From positions 124,001 to 188,000 of the forward strand of contig NZ_SLWY01000013.1 of NCBI RefSeq assembly GCF_004341245.1: 64,000 nucleotides of DNA, read 5' to 3'. The position numbers and the translations under genes were made by a program. The DNA is from Plasticicumulans lactativorans. GTDB taxonomy: Bacteria > Pseudomonadota > Gammaproteobacteria > Competibacterales > Competibacteraceae. Position 1 is the stretch's first letter, and the number at the start of each line of letters is the position of its first letter. The notes beneath the pieces are model-generated. The model searched no databases, was not told the DNA's origin, and saw nothing but the letters and a program-made list of their open reading frames with translations. Below are positions 18,596 through 27,086 of the stretch, piece by piece.

Positions 18596-20482
18596 ATGCC
18601 CGAATACCTGGCTCCCGGTGTCTACGTCGAGGAAGTGAGCTTCCGCTCCAAGTCGATCGAGGGGGTGCCCACCAGCACCACCGGCTTCGCCGGCATGGCG
18701 CGCTTCGGGCCGGTGCATTACCCGCGCGGGCCGAGCAGCTCGACGCCGCGCCTGATCACCAGCTTCACCGAGTACGAGAGCGTCTACGGCGGGCTCGATC
18801 GCCTCTACGTCGGCCCGACCGGGCAGGACGAGCGGCTCGGCTTCCTCGCCCACGCCGCGCGCGCGTTCTTCGCCAACGGCGGCCAGCGGCTCTACATCTC
18901 GCGGGTGTTCGTGCCGCGCGCGACCGACGATCTCGACGACTACCCCGGCTGCGCGCGCCGCGCGGTCAGCGTGCTCGACATCCAGGCCACCTGGCGCGCG
19001 CGCTGGCCGGGCAGCCACGGCAACGTGCTGGTCGAGACCCGCGCGGTGCGCAGCAAGAACGTCGCGGTCAACTTCGGCGCGCTGTTCCCGGCGCCGGACC
19101 CGCGCAACGCCTGGGGCGTCCAGGCGCGGCGCGCCAAGGCCGGCGCGGTGGTGGAGATCATCGCCGGCGGCACGCCGCCGGTCGGCAACGCCCCGCTCAG
19201 CGCCGCCACGCTCGCGGTGGTCGAGGTCGACGCCGAGGGGCGGCAGAGCTTCCGCCGCGGCGCCGCCCTGGTGGTGCCGGCGGCGACCGACGTGATCCAG
19301 CTCGTCGAACTGCAGGTGACGGTCACCGAGAACGCCGAGAGCGTTCGCGTCTACGACGAACTCGGTGCCGACCCGCAGCAGAAGCGCTACCTCGGCCACA
19401 TCCTGCAGCGCGACGACCCGGAGGACGAGAACGCCGCGGTGTGGCTCGACTACGAGCCGACCACCTCCGCCGACCCGCAGGCGGCCTTCCTGCCGGCGCT
19501 GCTGATGGTGGCGCTGCAGGGCAACCCGTCGCCGCGCCTCGCCGGCGGCCATGACGGCCTGCTCGCCGAGCCCGACGACCTCGCCGGCGAGGAGGCCGAT
19601 CCCGACGATGCCAGCCGGCCCGCCACCGGGCTCGCCGCGCTCGGCGAGATCGACGACATCGCCATCGTCGCGCTGCCCGATGGCGGCACCTACGACGACG
19701 ACACGCTGTGCGCGCAGGCGGCCGACCGCCTGATCGGGCACGCCGAGCGCCTGCGCTACCGCATCGCCGTGGTCGACGCGCCGGTCGGCAGCTCGCTCAC
19801 CGAGATCCGCAGCTTCCGCGGCCGCTTCGACAGCAAGTACGCGGCGCTCTACCACCCGTGGATCCAGATCCTCGACCCGCTCGAGCGCTCCAGCCAGGGC
19901 GCGCCGCCGCGCCGCCTGCTGCTGCCGCCGAGCGGCTTCGTCACCGGCATCTACGCGCGCAGCGACGTCGAGCGCGGCGTGCACAAGGCACCGGCCAACG
20001 AGGTGGTGCGCGGCCTGACGCAGTTCGAGATCAACATCAACAAGGCCCGCCAGGACGTGCTGAACCCCGAGGGCGTCAACTGCCTGCGCTTCTTCGAGGG
20101 GCGCGGCAACCGCGTCTGGGGCGCGCGCACGATGAGCTCCGACCCGGAGTGGAAGTACGTCAACGTGCGCCGGCTGTTCATCTACATCGAGCACTCGATC
20201 GACAAGGGCACGCAGTGGGCGGTGTTCGAGCCGAACGGGCCGCGGCTGTGGGCGAACATCCGCCAGACCGTCGAGGACTTCCTGCTGGTGCTGTGGCGTG
20301 ACGGCGCGCTGCTCGGCGACAAGCCCGAACAGGCCTACTTCGTGCGCTGCGACCGCACCACGATGACCCAGAACGATCTCGACAACGGCCGCCTGATCTG
20401 CCTGATCGGCATCGCCCCGGTGAAGCCGGCCGAGTTCGTGATCTTCCGCATCGGTCAGTGGACCGGCGACGCGAAGCAGTAA
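18596..20482 (+). CDS. Contractile tail sheath protein 1
   Basis: 628-residue sheath subunit that should polymerise around the tube and contract to drive it into a target. The N-terminus EYLAPGVYVEEVSFRSKSIE is the classic sheath start, whose extended arm links neighbouring subunits. The C-terminal domain (about residues 440-620) is well conserved: GIYARSDVERGVHKAPAN, NPEGVNCLRFFEGRG, VWGARTMSS, NVRRLFIYIE and AYFVRCDRTTMTQNDLDNGR. The protein is longer than the 350-480 residues usual for Pvc2-4 because of variable central insertions (about residues 110-330). A GGAG site precedes the ATG. It is followed 12 bases later by the tube gene, the usual sheath-tube order. Confidence 0.96.
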   Translation: MPEYLAPGVYVEEVSFRSKSIEGVPTSTTGFAGMARFGPVHYPRGPSSSTPRLITSFTEYESVYGGLDRLYVGPTGQDERLGFLAHAARAFFANGGQRLYISRVFVPRATDDLDDYPGCARRAVSVLDIQATWRARWPGSHGNVLVETRAVRSKNVAVNFGALFPAPDPRNAWGVQARRAKAGAVVEIIAGGTPPVGNAPLSAATLAVVEVDAEGRQSFRRGAALVVPAATDVIQLVELQVTVTENAESVRVYDELGADPQQKRYLGHILQRDDPEDENAAVWLDYEPTTSADPQAAFLPALLMVALQGNPSPRLAGGHDGLLAEPDDLAGEEADPDDASRPATGLAALGEIDDIAIVALPDGGTYDDDTLCAQAADRLIGHAERLRYRIAVVDAPVGSSLTEIRSFRGRFDSKYAALYHPWIQILDPLERSSQGAPPRRLLLPPSGFVTGIYARSDVERGVHKAPANEVVRGLTQFEININKARQDVLNPEGVNCLRFFEGRGNRVWGARTMSSDPEWKYVNVRRLFIYIEHSIDKGTQWAVFEPNGPRLWANIRQTVEDFLLVLWRDGALLGDKPEQAYFVRCDRTTMTQNDLDNGRLICLIGIAPVKPAEFVIFRIGQWTGDAKQ

Positions 20483-20494
20483 GGAGACGCGACC

Positions 20495-20944
20495 ATGGCC
20501 ACGTTCCGCGACAATCCCTACGGCGCCTTCAACTTCCTCGTCGCCCTCGGCACCGGTGCCGAGGAGACGGTGGTGGGCGGCTTCTCCGACGTCAGCGGCC
20601 TCGGCTTCGAGGTCAGCTACTCCGAGTACCGCAACGGCAACGAGAAATTCAACACCGTGCGCAAGGTGCCCAACACCCACAAGGTGGACGACGTCACCCT
20701 CAAGCGCGGCCTGATCGGCTCCACCGACCTGTTCGAATGGCTGAAGACCGTGCGCGACGGCACCCCCGAAGTGCGCCAGGTCAGCATCACGCTGCTCGAC
20801 GAGGCGCGCCAGCCGGTCGCCACCTGGACGCTGCGCAACGCCCAGCCGAAGAAGTGGACCGGCCCGACGCTGGCCGCGAAGGGCGGCGGCGAGGTGGCGA
20901 TGGAGGAGCTGTCGCTGGTCCACGAAGGCCTCGAGTACAAGTGA
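20495..20944 (+). CDS. Contractile tail tube protein 1 (Afp1/Pvc1-like)
   Basis: 149-residue inner tube subunit of the phage T4 gp19-like family. Typical motifs are NPYGAFNFLVAL at the start, GGFSDVSGLGFEVSYSEYR, RKVPNTHKVDDVTLKRGLI and LFEWLKTVRDG. The length equals that of the main Afp/PVC tube protein. A strong AAGGAGAC site lies ahead of the ATG. It should stack in hexameric rings inside the sheath and form the lumen that can carry cargo. Confidence 0.96.
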   Translation: MATFRDNPYGAFNFLVALGTGAEETVVGGFSDVSGLGFEVSYSEYRNGNEKFNTVRKVPNTHKVDDVTLKRGLIGSTDLFEWLKTVRDGTPEVRQVSITLLDEARQPVATWTLRNAQPKKWTGPTLAAKGGGEVAMEELSLVHEGLEYK

Positions 20945-21037
20945 GATGAGCACGCCCCCGCGCGCCGTCGTCCCTGAGCCGCCGACCCCGCCGCGGAGGG
21001 GGGTAGTGTCGTCGGCTGCTGCGACTGCGGTGAACGG

Positions 21038-23032
21038 ATGAGCGCGCGCCTGCCCGTGCCCACGATCCCCGGCGTGCACTGGGAGAACGTGCCGCCGGCA
21101 CCCGTGCTCGCCGGCGTGCGCATGGACGTCTGCGCCTTCGTCGGCGTGGCCCCGCGCGGGCCGGCGCGGCTGCCGGCGCTCGCCGAGCGCGACGACGGCC
21201 GGCCGTGCCTGGCGGCGGCGGGCGCGGGGCTGCGCAGCGTCTACGCGGCGGTCGAGAGCTTCGACGCCTACCGCGCGCTGTACGGCGGCTTCGAGGGGCC
21301 GGGGCTCTTGCCGTACGCGGTCGCCGCATTCTTCGAGCAGGGCGGGGTGCGGGCGCTGATCGTGCGCATCGTGCCGACCGCCGCCGCACTCGCCGACGGC
21401 ATCGCCCGCGGCACGCTCGACGGCGTGACGGCCGCCGGCGCGCCGGTGACGCTGCGCGCACGCGACGAAGGCAGCTGGGGCAACGGCCTGCGCGTGAACC
21501 TCGGCTACCGGAGCGCGCCGCTCGCGCTGGTCGCCCCCGACCTGACCGGGTTCGAACTGCTGCAGGCCGGCGATGCGCAGGTCGGCGACCTGCTGCGTCT
21601 GCGCCTGCCCGGCGGCGTGCTGGCGCTGCGCTTCGTCGCCACGATCGTCGCCACGCCGCACCCGAACGCCGCCGGCGAGCGCCTGTGGGCGGTGCTGGAC
21701 GCGCCGCTGCCGGCGGTGCCGGTCGCCGCCGAGCGGGTCAGCGGCACGCTGCAGGCCGACGACGGCGCCGGCCGCGTCGAGCGCCACGACGACCTCGGCT
21801 TCGATGCCCGCCATCCGCGCTGGCTCGCCGACGTGCTGGTGGCCGAGTCGACGCTGCTGTGGCCGGAGACCGCGTGGAGCGATCTCGGCCTCGTGCCCGT
21901 CGACGCCGAACTGCCGGAGCCCGTCGCGCTCGCCGCGACCGCGCCGTTCGCCGGCGGCGCCGACCGCTACGCCGAGATCGTCCCCGAGGACTTCTTCGAC
22001 CCCGGCTGGACGCCCGGCGACGAGGAGCCGGGCGCCGGCGTGCAGGCGCTCGCGCAGGTCGAGGAACTCGCGCTGCTGGTGGTGCCCGACCTGTACTCGC
22101 CGGAGCCGCTGGTGGCGGTCGACCCGGTGGTGCCGGTGGTGTCGCTCGCCGGCGCCGACTTCGCGCCGTGCTTCGACCTGCCACCGACCGCGCCGCCGGC
22201 GCTGCCGCCCGCGGCCGAGCTCGACGGGCTGCGCCTGGACCCGCGGCTGCCCGCCGACCGTGAGCGCATCACCGAACTGCAGCGCGCGCTGGTCGACTTC
22301 GCCGACACCGAACGGCGCTTCATCGTGCTGCTCGACGTGCCGCCCGGCCTCAGCCAGGCCGCCATCCTCGCGTGGCGCGGCGCCTTCGCCAGCGCCTGGG
22401 CCGCGGCCTATCACCCCTGGCTCACCGTCGCCCGTCCCGACGATGCGCGCGATGCGCTGATCCGCATTCCGCCCGCGGCGGTCGCCGCCGGCATCGTCGC
22501 GCGCGAGGAGCGCGAGCGCGGGGTGATGTTCGGCCCCGCCAACCGCATCGCCGCCACCGTGCTCGGCCCGGTCGAGCGCCTCGACGATGCCGCGCACGGC
22601 GTGCTGCATCCGGTCGGCATCAACGTCTACCGCGCCGAGCGCGACGGCGTGCGCCTGTCGGCCGCGCGCACGCTGTCGCGCGATCCGCAGTGGCGGCAGT
22701 TGTCGGTGCGCCGGCTGGTGACGCTGATCGCACGCACGCTCGAACGCGAACTGCAGTGGCTGGTGTTCGAGCCGCACACCGCCGCCACGCGCAGCGCGGT
22801 GCGCCAGCAGCTCGACGCCTTCCTCGGCCGCCTCTACCGCGCCGGGGCGTTCCGCGGCGCCACCGAGGCCGAGGCCTACTTCGTGCGCTGCGACGAATCC
22901 GTGAACCCGCCGGCGGTGGTCGACGCCGGGCGGCTGATCGCCGAGATCGGCGTCGCCCCCGCCGAACCGCTCGAATTCATCGTGCTGCGCCTGGCCCGCG
23001 ACGGCGACGGCGCGCTCGTCGTCGGAGCCTGA
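21038..23032 (+). CDS. Contractile tail sheath protein 2
   Basis: 664-residue second sheath. The N-terminal arm differs from sheath 1 (RLPVPTIPGVHWENVPPAPV), and residues 15-25 lack the usual PGVYVEE. The C-terminal domain is clearly homologous (HPVGINVYRAERDG, SAARTLSRDPQWRQLSVRR, AEAYFVRCDESVNPP, GRLIAEIGVAPAEPLEF). A long acidic insertion sits around residues 285-400. Divergent second sheaths in Afp/PVC (Afp3, Afp4) form the baseplate-proximal or distal rings, so a capping/first-ring role is likely. The gene is preceded by a 93-base gap and is four bases from tube 2. Confidence 0.92.
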   Translation: MSARLPVPTIPGVHWENVPPAPVLAGVRMDVCAFVGVAPRGPARLPALAERDDGRPCLAAAGAGLRSVYAAVESFDAYRALYGGFEGPGLLPYAVAAFFEQGGVRALIVRIVPTAAALADGIARGTLDGVTAAGAPVTLRARDEGSWGNGLRVNLGYRSAPLALVAPDLTGFELLQAGDAQVGDLLRLRLPGGVLALRFVATIVATPHPNAAGERLWAVLDAPLPAVPVAAERVSGTLQADDGAGRVERHDDLGFDARHPRWLADVLVAESTLLWPETAWSDLGLVPVDAELPEPVALAATAPFAGGADRYAEIVPEDFFDPGWTPGDEEPGAGVQALAQVEELALLVVPDLYSPEPLVAVDPVVPVVSLAGADFAPCFDLPPTAPPALPPAAELDGLRLDPRLPADRERITELQRALVDFADTERRFIVLLDVPPGLSQAAILAWRGAFASAWAAAYHPWLTVARPDDARDALIRIPPAAVAAGIVAREERERGVMFGPANRIAATVLGPVERLDDAAHGVLHPVGINVYRAERDGVRLSAARTLSRDPQWRQLSVRRLVTLIARTLERELQWLVFEPHTAATRSAVRQQLDAFLGRLYRAGAFRGATEAEAYFVRCDESVNPPAVVDAGRLIAEIGVAPAEPLEFIVLRLARDGDGALVVGA

Positions 23033-23035
23033 GCC

Positions 23036-23674
23036 ATGGAACTCGCCCGCACCTTCCGCTTCCGCGTGTCGCTGCGCCGCGCCCCGCAGATCGAGTCGGG
23101 CAGCGGCAGGCCCGGTGATACCCCCGGCGGCGCGCCGCTCGGCGACGGCGGCTTCCAGGAGGTCAGCGGGCTCGACCTGGAGATGGACGTGCAGGAGCTG
23201 CTCGAAGGCGGGCGCAACGACGGCGTGATCCGCCGCGTCGGCCGCGCCAAGTATTCGCCGCTGGTGCTGAAGCGCGGCATGTTCTACGGCGGCGCGGGCG
23301 GCGGCCTGTCGCTCGGCATCAGCGCCAGTGCGAGCGCGAGCGTCGGGGCCGGCATCGGCGGCGGCGGCGCTGGGCTGAGCGCGAGCGCGAGCGCGAGCCT
23401 GAGCCTCGGGGTCGGCACCGGCGGCGGCGGGGGCGGCGTCAACCGCGAACTGTGGGAGTGGCTGCAGGGCGTGACCAGCGGCGTGCGCCCGGTGGCGCGC
23501 TACGACGGCGTCATCGAGGTGCTCGGCTACGGCCAGGACGTCGTCGCCACCTGGGTGTTCGACCGCGGCCTGCCGGCGCGCATCAGCGGCCCCAGGCTCG
23601 ACGCCAAGACCGGCGACATCGCCATCGAGGAACTGCAGATCGCCCACGAAGGGCTGCGGCTGGTGGCGTCATGA
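23036..23674 (+). CDS. Second tube protein with Gly/Ser/Ala insertion (Afp5-like tube initiator)
   Basis: 212 residues. The T4 gp19-like tube fold is split: the first half is residues 1-83 (GGFQEVSGLDLEMDVQE, YSPLVLKRGMFYG) and the second half starts at NRELWEWLQGVTSGVRP (about residue 136). Between them is a roughly 50-residue low-complexity stretch of alternating Ser-Ala and Gly runs (SLGISASASASVGAGIGGGG and a second similar block). It replaces the short loop found in tube 1. Position after sheath 2 and before the CIS tube protein matches Afp5, the ring that starts tube polymerisation on the baseplate. Confidence 0.88.
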   Translation: MELARTFRFRVSLRRAPQIESGSGRPGDTPGGAPLGDGGFQEVSGLDLEMDVQELLEGGRNDGVIRRVGRAKYSPLVLKRGMFYGGAGGGLSLGISASASASVGAGIGGGGAGLSASASASLSLGVGTGGGGGGVNRELWEWLQGVTSGVRPVARYDGVIEVLGYGQDVVATWVFDRGLPARISGPRLDAKTGDIAIEELQIAHEGLRLVAS

Positions 23675-23766
23675 GCCGCGCCGTCGTGACCGGCCACACC
23701 GGCAGCGGCCGCCGGCCGCTGCCCTCCGGGGACCGCTTCGAGACCGGGGTGCCCGGCCGCGCCTGA
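23671..23766 (+). CDS. Possible 31-residue peptide between tube 2 and the CIS tube protein
   Basis: An ATG overlapping the tube-2 stop (ATGA) opens a 31-codon frame rich in Gly, Arg and Pro (VTGHTGSGRRPLPSGDRF). Afp/PVC operons carry a very small gene near this place, but the 58-residue gene at 25170 is a better match. No ribosome binding site is evident, so this could be a translational relay or chance. Confidence 0.25.
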   Translation: MSRAVVTGHTGSGRRPLPSGDRFETGVPGRA

Positions 23767-23793
23767 GGCGTGTCCGGCACCGGGAGCCCGACC

Positions 23794-25170
23794 ATGCCGC
23801 AGCTGACCAAGGCCACCCTGTTAGCGATCGACAGCGACGGCAATCCGCTGTCGGGCGAGCAGCCGATCCCGGTGCAGTTCAACCCGGCGACGCTGCGCCT
23901 GTCGCTGACCAACAACAACAGCGGCAGCGCCTCCACCGGCGACCAGGCCCGGCAGTTCCTCGGCTCGAACTCCACCGAGCTGAGCTTCGACCTCGAGTTC
24001 GACACCGCCGACGAGGGCAGCACCGAAACGCCGCGCTCGGTGCGCGAGCGTACCGCCGACATCGAGCGCTTCGTGCTGCCCCCCGGCGAACCCGGCTCGA
24101 AGGAGTCCCCGCCGCGGGTGCGTTTCCACTGGGGCGACCTGACCATCGACGGGCTGATCAGCAGCCTGTCGATCGACTTCGACCTGTTCGCCGCCGACGG
24201 CAAGGCGCTGCACGCGAAGATGGGCGTGACCATCCGCGAGCAGGACGCCAAGTACCGCCTGCTGCCGAACGCCGGCGCGCGCGACAACGCCCCGGCGCCG
24301 GGCGCGGGCCTGCCGGGCTCGGCGGGCTTCTCCGCCGGCGTCGGGCTGTCCGCCTCGCTCGGCCTGTCGGCGTCGCTGGGGCTGTCGGCCTCGCTCGGCT
24401 TCTCGGCGTCGGCCGGAATCTCGCTCGGCGCCTCGGCGCAGATCGGCGTGGCACTGGAGGGCGAGAGCGCGGTGGGCTTCGCGGCGCGGGTCGGTGCCGA
24501 CCCGGCGGCCTGGCGCGCGCTCGACTTCGGCGGGGGCGACCCGCTCGCACTGTCCGCCGGCGCCGAGATCGCCTTCGACACCAACGTGCGCGTGAACCCC
24601 GGCGTGGGCACCGCCACCGGCGTGGCGAGCGGCGCCGGGGCGGGCGTGGAGGCGAACACCGGGCTCGCCGGCGGCGCCGGGGCCGGCCTCAAGCTCGCCG
24701 CGGCCGGTGGCGTCGGTGCGGCGCTGGCGCAGGCCGACGCGAGCCGTACCGCGAGCGCCGCGGCGACGACCCGCGCGGCCTTCGGCGAAACCCCGGCGCC
24801 CGCCGCGTCGGCGGCCGCGGGCACGGCGGCGGGCAGCATCGCCACGGGGGCGCCGACCAGCGCCACGGCAACTGCGTCGACGGCCTCGGCGGCGCGTGCA
24901 GCCGTGGTGGCGCCGCCGCGGCCGGCCCCGCCGGCGCCCGACCCGCGCGCCACCTCGTTCGGCTACGGCGTGCCGCTGCGCCCGACGCTGACGCCGGCCG
25001 GCAGCGAGCGCAGCGGCGCGCTCGCCGGCGCGGTCGCGCTGCGCCGCCCGGCACCGCCCGCGGCCGCGCCCGATCCGACACAGCCGGCCTGGCGTGGCGG
25101 CGTATCCATCACCACCCCGGCGACAGCTCCGCGCGGGGGGCCGTGCGGCTGCCGCGGAGGGTGCCGCTGA
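23794..25170 (+). CDS. CIS tube protein with degenerate LysM-like segment (Afp7/Pvc7-like)
   Basis: 458 residues. The first 155 residues are the CIS tube domain that joins the tube to the spike hub (PVQFNPATLRLSLTNNN, STELSFDLEFDTADEG, VRFHWGDLTIDGLISSLS, GVTIREQDAKYRLLPNAG). Residues 178-215 are a repeat of GLSASL units. Residues 234-262 (ADPAAWRALDFGGGDPLAL) resemble a worn LysM of the kind seen in Afp7. Residues 275-380 are Ala/Gly/Thr/Pro low complexity. The end is FGYGVPLRPTLTPAG, then a Cys-containing tail CGCRGGCR. The start at 23794 has GGAG upstream. The gene overlaps the next one by one base (TGATG). Confidence 0.85.
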   Translation: MPQLTKATLLAIDSDGNPLSGEQPIPVQFNPATLRLSLTNNNSGSASTGDQARQFLGSNSTELSFDLEFDTADEGSTETPRSVRERTADIERFVLPPGEPGSKESPPRVRFHWGDLTIDGLISSLSIDFDLFAADGKALHAKMGVTIREQDAKYRLLPNAGARDNAPAPGAGLPGSAGFSAGVGLSASLGLSASLGLSASLGFSASAGISLGASAQIGVALEGESAVGFAARVGADPAAWRALDFGGGDPLALSAGAEIAFDTNVRVNPGVGTATGVASGAGAGVEANTGLAGGAGAGLKLAAAGGVGAALAQADASRTASAAATTRAAFGETPAPAASAAAGTAAGSIATGAPTSATATASTASAARAAVVAPPRPAPPAPDPRATSFGYGVPLRPTLTPAGSERSGALAGAVALRRPAPPAAAPDPTQPAWRGGVSITTPATAPRGGPCGCRGGCR

Positions 25171-25346
25171 TGCCCGTGCACATCGAGGAACTGCAGACCG
25201 ACGTCACCACCGAGGCTCCCGCCACGCCGCCCCCGGCCACGCCCGCGGCCGACGAGGACTGGCAGCAGCGGGAGCGCGCGCGCGCCTGGATCGAGCGGCT
25301 CGCCGCCGATCGCGCGCGCACCTGCGCGGAGGGCTTCGATGACTGA
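25170..25346 (+). CDS. Small conserved eCIS protein (Afp6-like position)
   Basis: 58 residues. An acidic/Thr/Pro-rich N-terminus (MPVHIEELQTDVTTEAP) is followed by a predicted amphipathic helix (DWQQRERARAWIERLAADRA). Start and stop overlap both neighbours: ATG shares a base with the upstream TGA, and the stop lies eight bases inside the hub gene. Tight coupling argues that it is real. Small proteins of about this size occur near the tube/hub genes of other eCIS operons; their function is not settled. Confidence 0.7.
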   Translation: MPVHIEELQTDVTTEAPATPPPATPAADEDWQQRERARAWIERLAADRARTCAEGFDD

Positions 25347-26424
25347 CCCGCTGTACTACTCGACCGCCCCGGTCTTCTCGGTGGACGGCACCGTCAAGGG
25401 CGAACTCGCCCGCGACCTGCTGCGCCTCGAGGTCGAGGAGGACACCGCCGGCCTGCGCACGCTGATGGCGAGCTTCATCGCCCAGGGGCCGCAGTCCGGC
25501 GAGGCCGCCGAGGTGCAGCTCTACCTCGACGGCGCGGTGCTCGACTTCGGGCGCCGGCTCAGCGTGTCGATCGGCCCGCCCGATGGCGCGCGGCGCATCT
25601 TCGACGGCGTGATCAGCGCGCTGGAGGCCGATTTCGCCGGCGGGCGCGTGCCGCGGGTCGCGGTGTTCGCCGAGGACGCGCTGATGAAGCTGCGCATGAC
25701 GCGCCGCTCGCGCACCTGGGAGCGCATGAGCGACGCCGACATCGCGAGCGAGATCGCGGGCCTGCACGGGCTGTCGGCGGCGGCCGATGCCGACGGTCCG
25801 ACCTGGGACGTGGTGCAGCAGTGGAACCAGAGCGATCTCGCCTTCCTGCGCGAGCGCGCGCGGCTGATCGGCGCCGAGCTCTGGTGCGCCGACGACACCC
25901 TGCACTTCGCCACGCGCGACCAGCGCACCGCCACCGAACTGACGCTGGTGCAGGGCGGCGACCTGCTCGGCGCACGCCTGCGCGCCGACCTCGCGCACCA
26001 GCGCCTGTCGGTCAAGGTCGGCGGCTTCGATGCCGGCGCGCGCGAGCGCATCGACGAGGAGGGCGCCGAGGACGCGGTGCAGGCCGAGGTCAGCGGCGGG
26101 CGCACCGGCATCGCGGTGCTCGGCGAGGTGTTCTCGGAGGCGGCGACCTTTCGCGTGCGCGAGGTGCCGCTCGAAACCGCCGAAGCCCGCGCCATCGCCC
26201 GCGCCGAGTTGCTGCGCCGCGCCCGGCGCTTCGTCACCGTCGGCGGCACCACCCGCGGCACGCCCGACCTGATGGTCGGCAGCCGCCTGCGCCTGGAGCG
26301 CGTCGGTCCGCCGTTCGAGGGCGACGGCTACTACGTGACGCGCGTGCGTCACACCTACGACCTCACCGACGGCCATCGCACGCATTTCGAGGCCGAACGC
26401 GCGACCATCGGGGTGACGTCATGA
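25339..26424 (+). CDS. Spike hub protein (gp27/phage late-control D-like, Afp8 N-terminal part)
   Basis: 361 residues of the phage late control gene D/gp27-like fold, which forms the trimeric hub linking hexameric tube to trimeric spike. Family features are RRIFDGVISALEADF, WDVVQQWNQSDLAFLRERA (the conserved W-X(5)-Y/Q-X-S-D-X-X-F pattern) and YYVTRVRHTYDLTDGHRTHF near the end. Hub and spike are one polypeptide in VgrG and Afp8 but here are two overlapping genes, as in T4. It overlaps the 58-residue gene by eight bases and the spike gene by four. Confidence 0.92.
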   Translation: MTDPLYYSTAPVFSVDGTVKGELARDLLRLEVEEDTAGLRTLMASFIAQGPQSGEAAEVQLYLDGAVLDFGRRLSVSIGPPDGARRIFDGVISALEADFAGGRVPRVAVFAEDALMKLRMTRRSRTWERMSDADIASEIAGLHGLSAAADADGPTWDVVQQWNQSDLAFLRERARLIGAELWCADDTLHFATRDQRTATELTLVQGGDLLGARLRADLAHQRLSVKVGGFDAGARERIDEEGAEDAVQAEVSGGRTGIAVLGEVFSEAATFRVREVPLETAEARAIARAELLRRARRFVTVGGTTRGTPDLMVGSRLRLERVGPPFEGDGYYVTRVRHTYDLTDGHRTHFEAERATIGVTS

Positions 26425-27086
26425 GCGGAGCCTGGCGCAGCGACGGCGACGCCCGCCGCCATTTCGGCGTCTACCCGGCGATCGTCACCGACATCGTCGA
26501 CCCCGACAGCCTCGGCCGCATCCAGGTCAAGTTCCCCTGGCTCGGCGAGGCTGGCGACGCGGTGCGCGCGTGGGCGACGCTGCTCACGCCCTACGCCGAC
26601 GACGACCAGGGCTTCCTGGTGTTCCCGGCGGTCGACACCCAGGTCGTGGTGGCCTTCGAGGCCGGCGACCTGCGCCGGCCCTACATCGTCGGCTCGGCGT
26701 GGAACGGCGCCGAGGCGCAGCCGGAGAGCCCGCAGGCGGCCAACAACAAGCGCCTGATCAAGACCCGCTCCGGCAGCCTGCTGGAGTTCGACGACACCGA
26801 CGGTGCCGCCAAGGTCACGCTGTCGATGGCGAGCGGGCACGTGCTGGTGCTGGACGACGCCGCCAACGAGGTCAAGCTGACCCACGCCAACGGCTGCACC
26901 GTCACCCTCAGCGTGTCGGGGCAGGTGCAGATCACCGCCAACAGCACGGTCGAGGTCACCGCCTCGGCGGTGAACGTGCACGCCGCCACCGCGACCTTCG
27001 ACGGCATCGTCAACTGCACCACGCTGGTGGCGTCGTCCGGCGTGGTGTCGCCGTCGTACACGCCCGGCGCGGGCAACATCTGGTGA
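26421..27086 (+). CDS. Spike protein with gp5/VgrG OB-fold
   Basis: 221 residues. The N-terminal OB-fold (about residues 12-100) has HFGVYPAIVTDIVDPDSLGR, IQVKFPWLGEAG and RPYIVGSAWNG, the standard gp5/VgrG core. Residues 105-200 form a short triple beta-helix-like repeat region (SMASGHVLVLDDAANEVKL, VTLSVSGQVQITANSTVEV). The end PSYTPGAGNIW is typical of phage-type spikes. There is no lysozyme domain and no fused PAAR tip. It should be the needle that pierces the target envelope. Confidence 0.93.
   Translation: MSGAWRSDGDARRHFGVYPAIVTDIVDPDSLGRIQVKFPWLGEAGDAVRAWATLLTPYADDDQGFLVFPAVDTQVVVAFEAGDLRRPYIVGSAWNGAEAQPESPQAANNKRLIKTRSGSLLEFDDTDGAAKVTLSMASGHVLVLDDAANEVKLTHANGCTVTLSVSGQVQITANSTVEVTASAVNVHAATATFDGIVNCTTLVASSGVVSPSYTPGAGNIW

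Noticed and set aside
18455-23647. A 1730-codon open frame on the minus strand across the sheath and tube genes
   Set aside because: It lies opposite genes with clear family motifs, has no ribosome binding site and a composition typical of antisense frames in GC-rich DNA.
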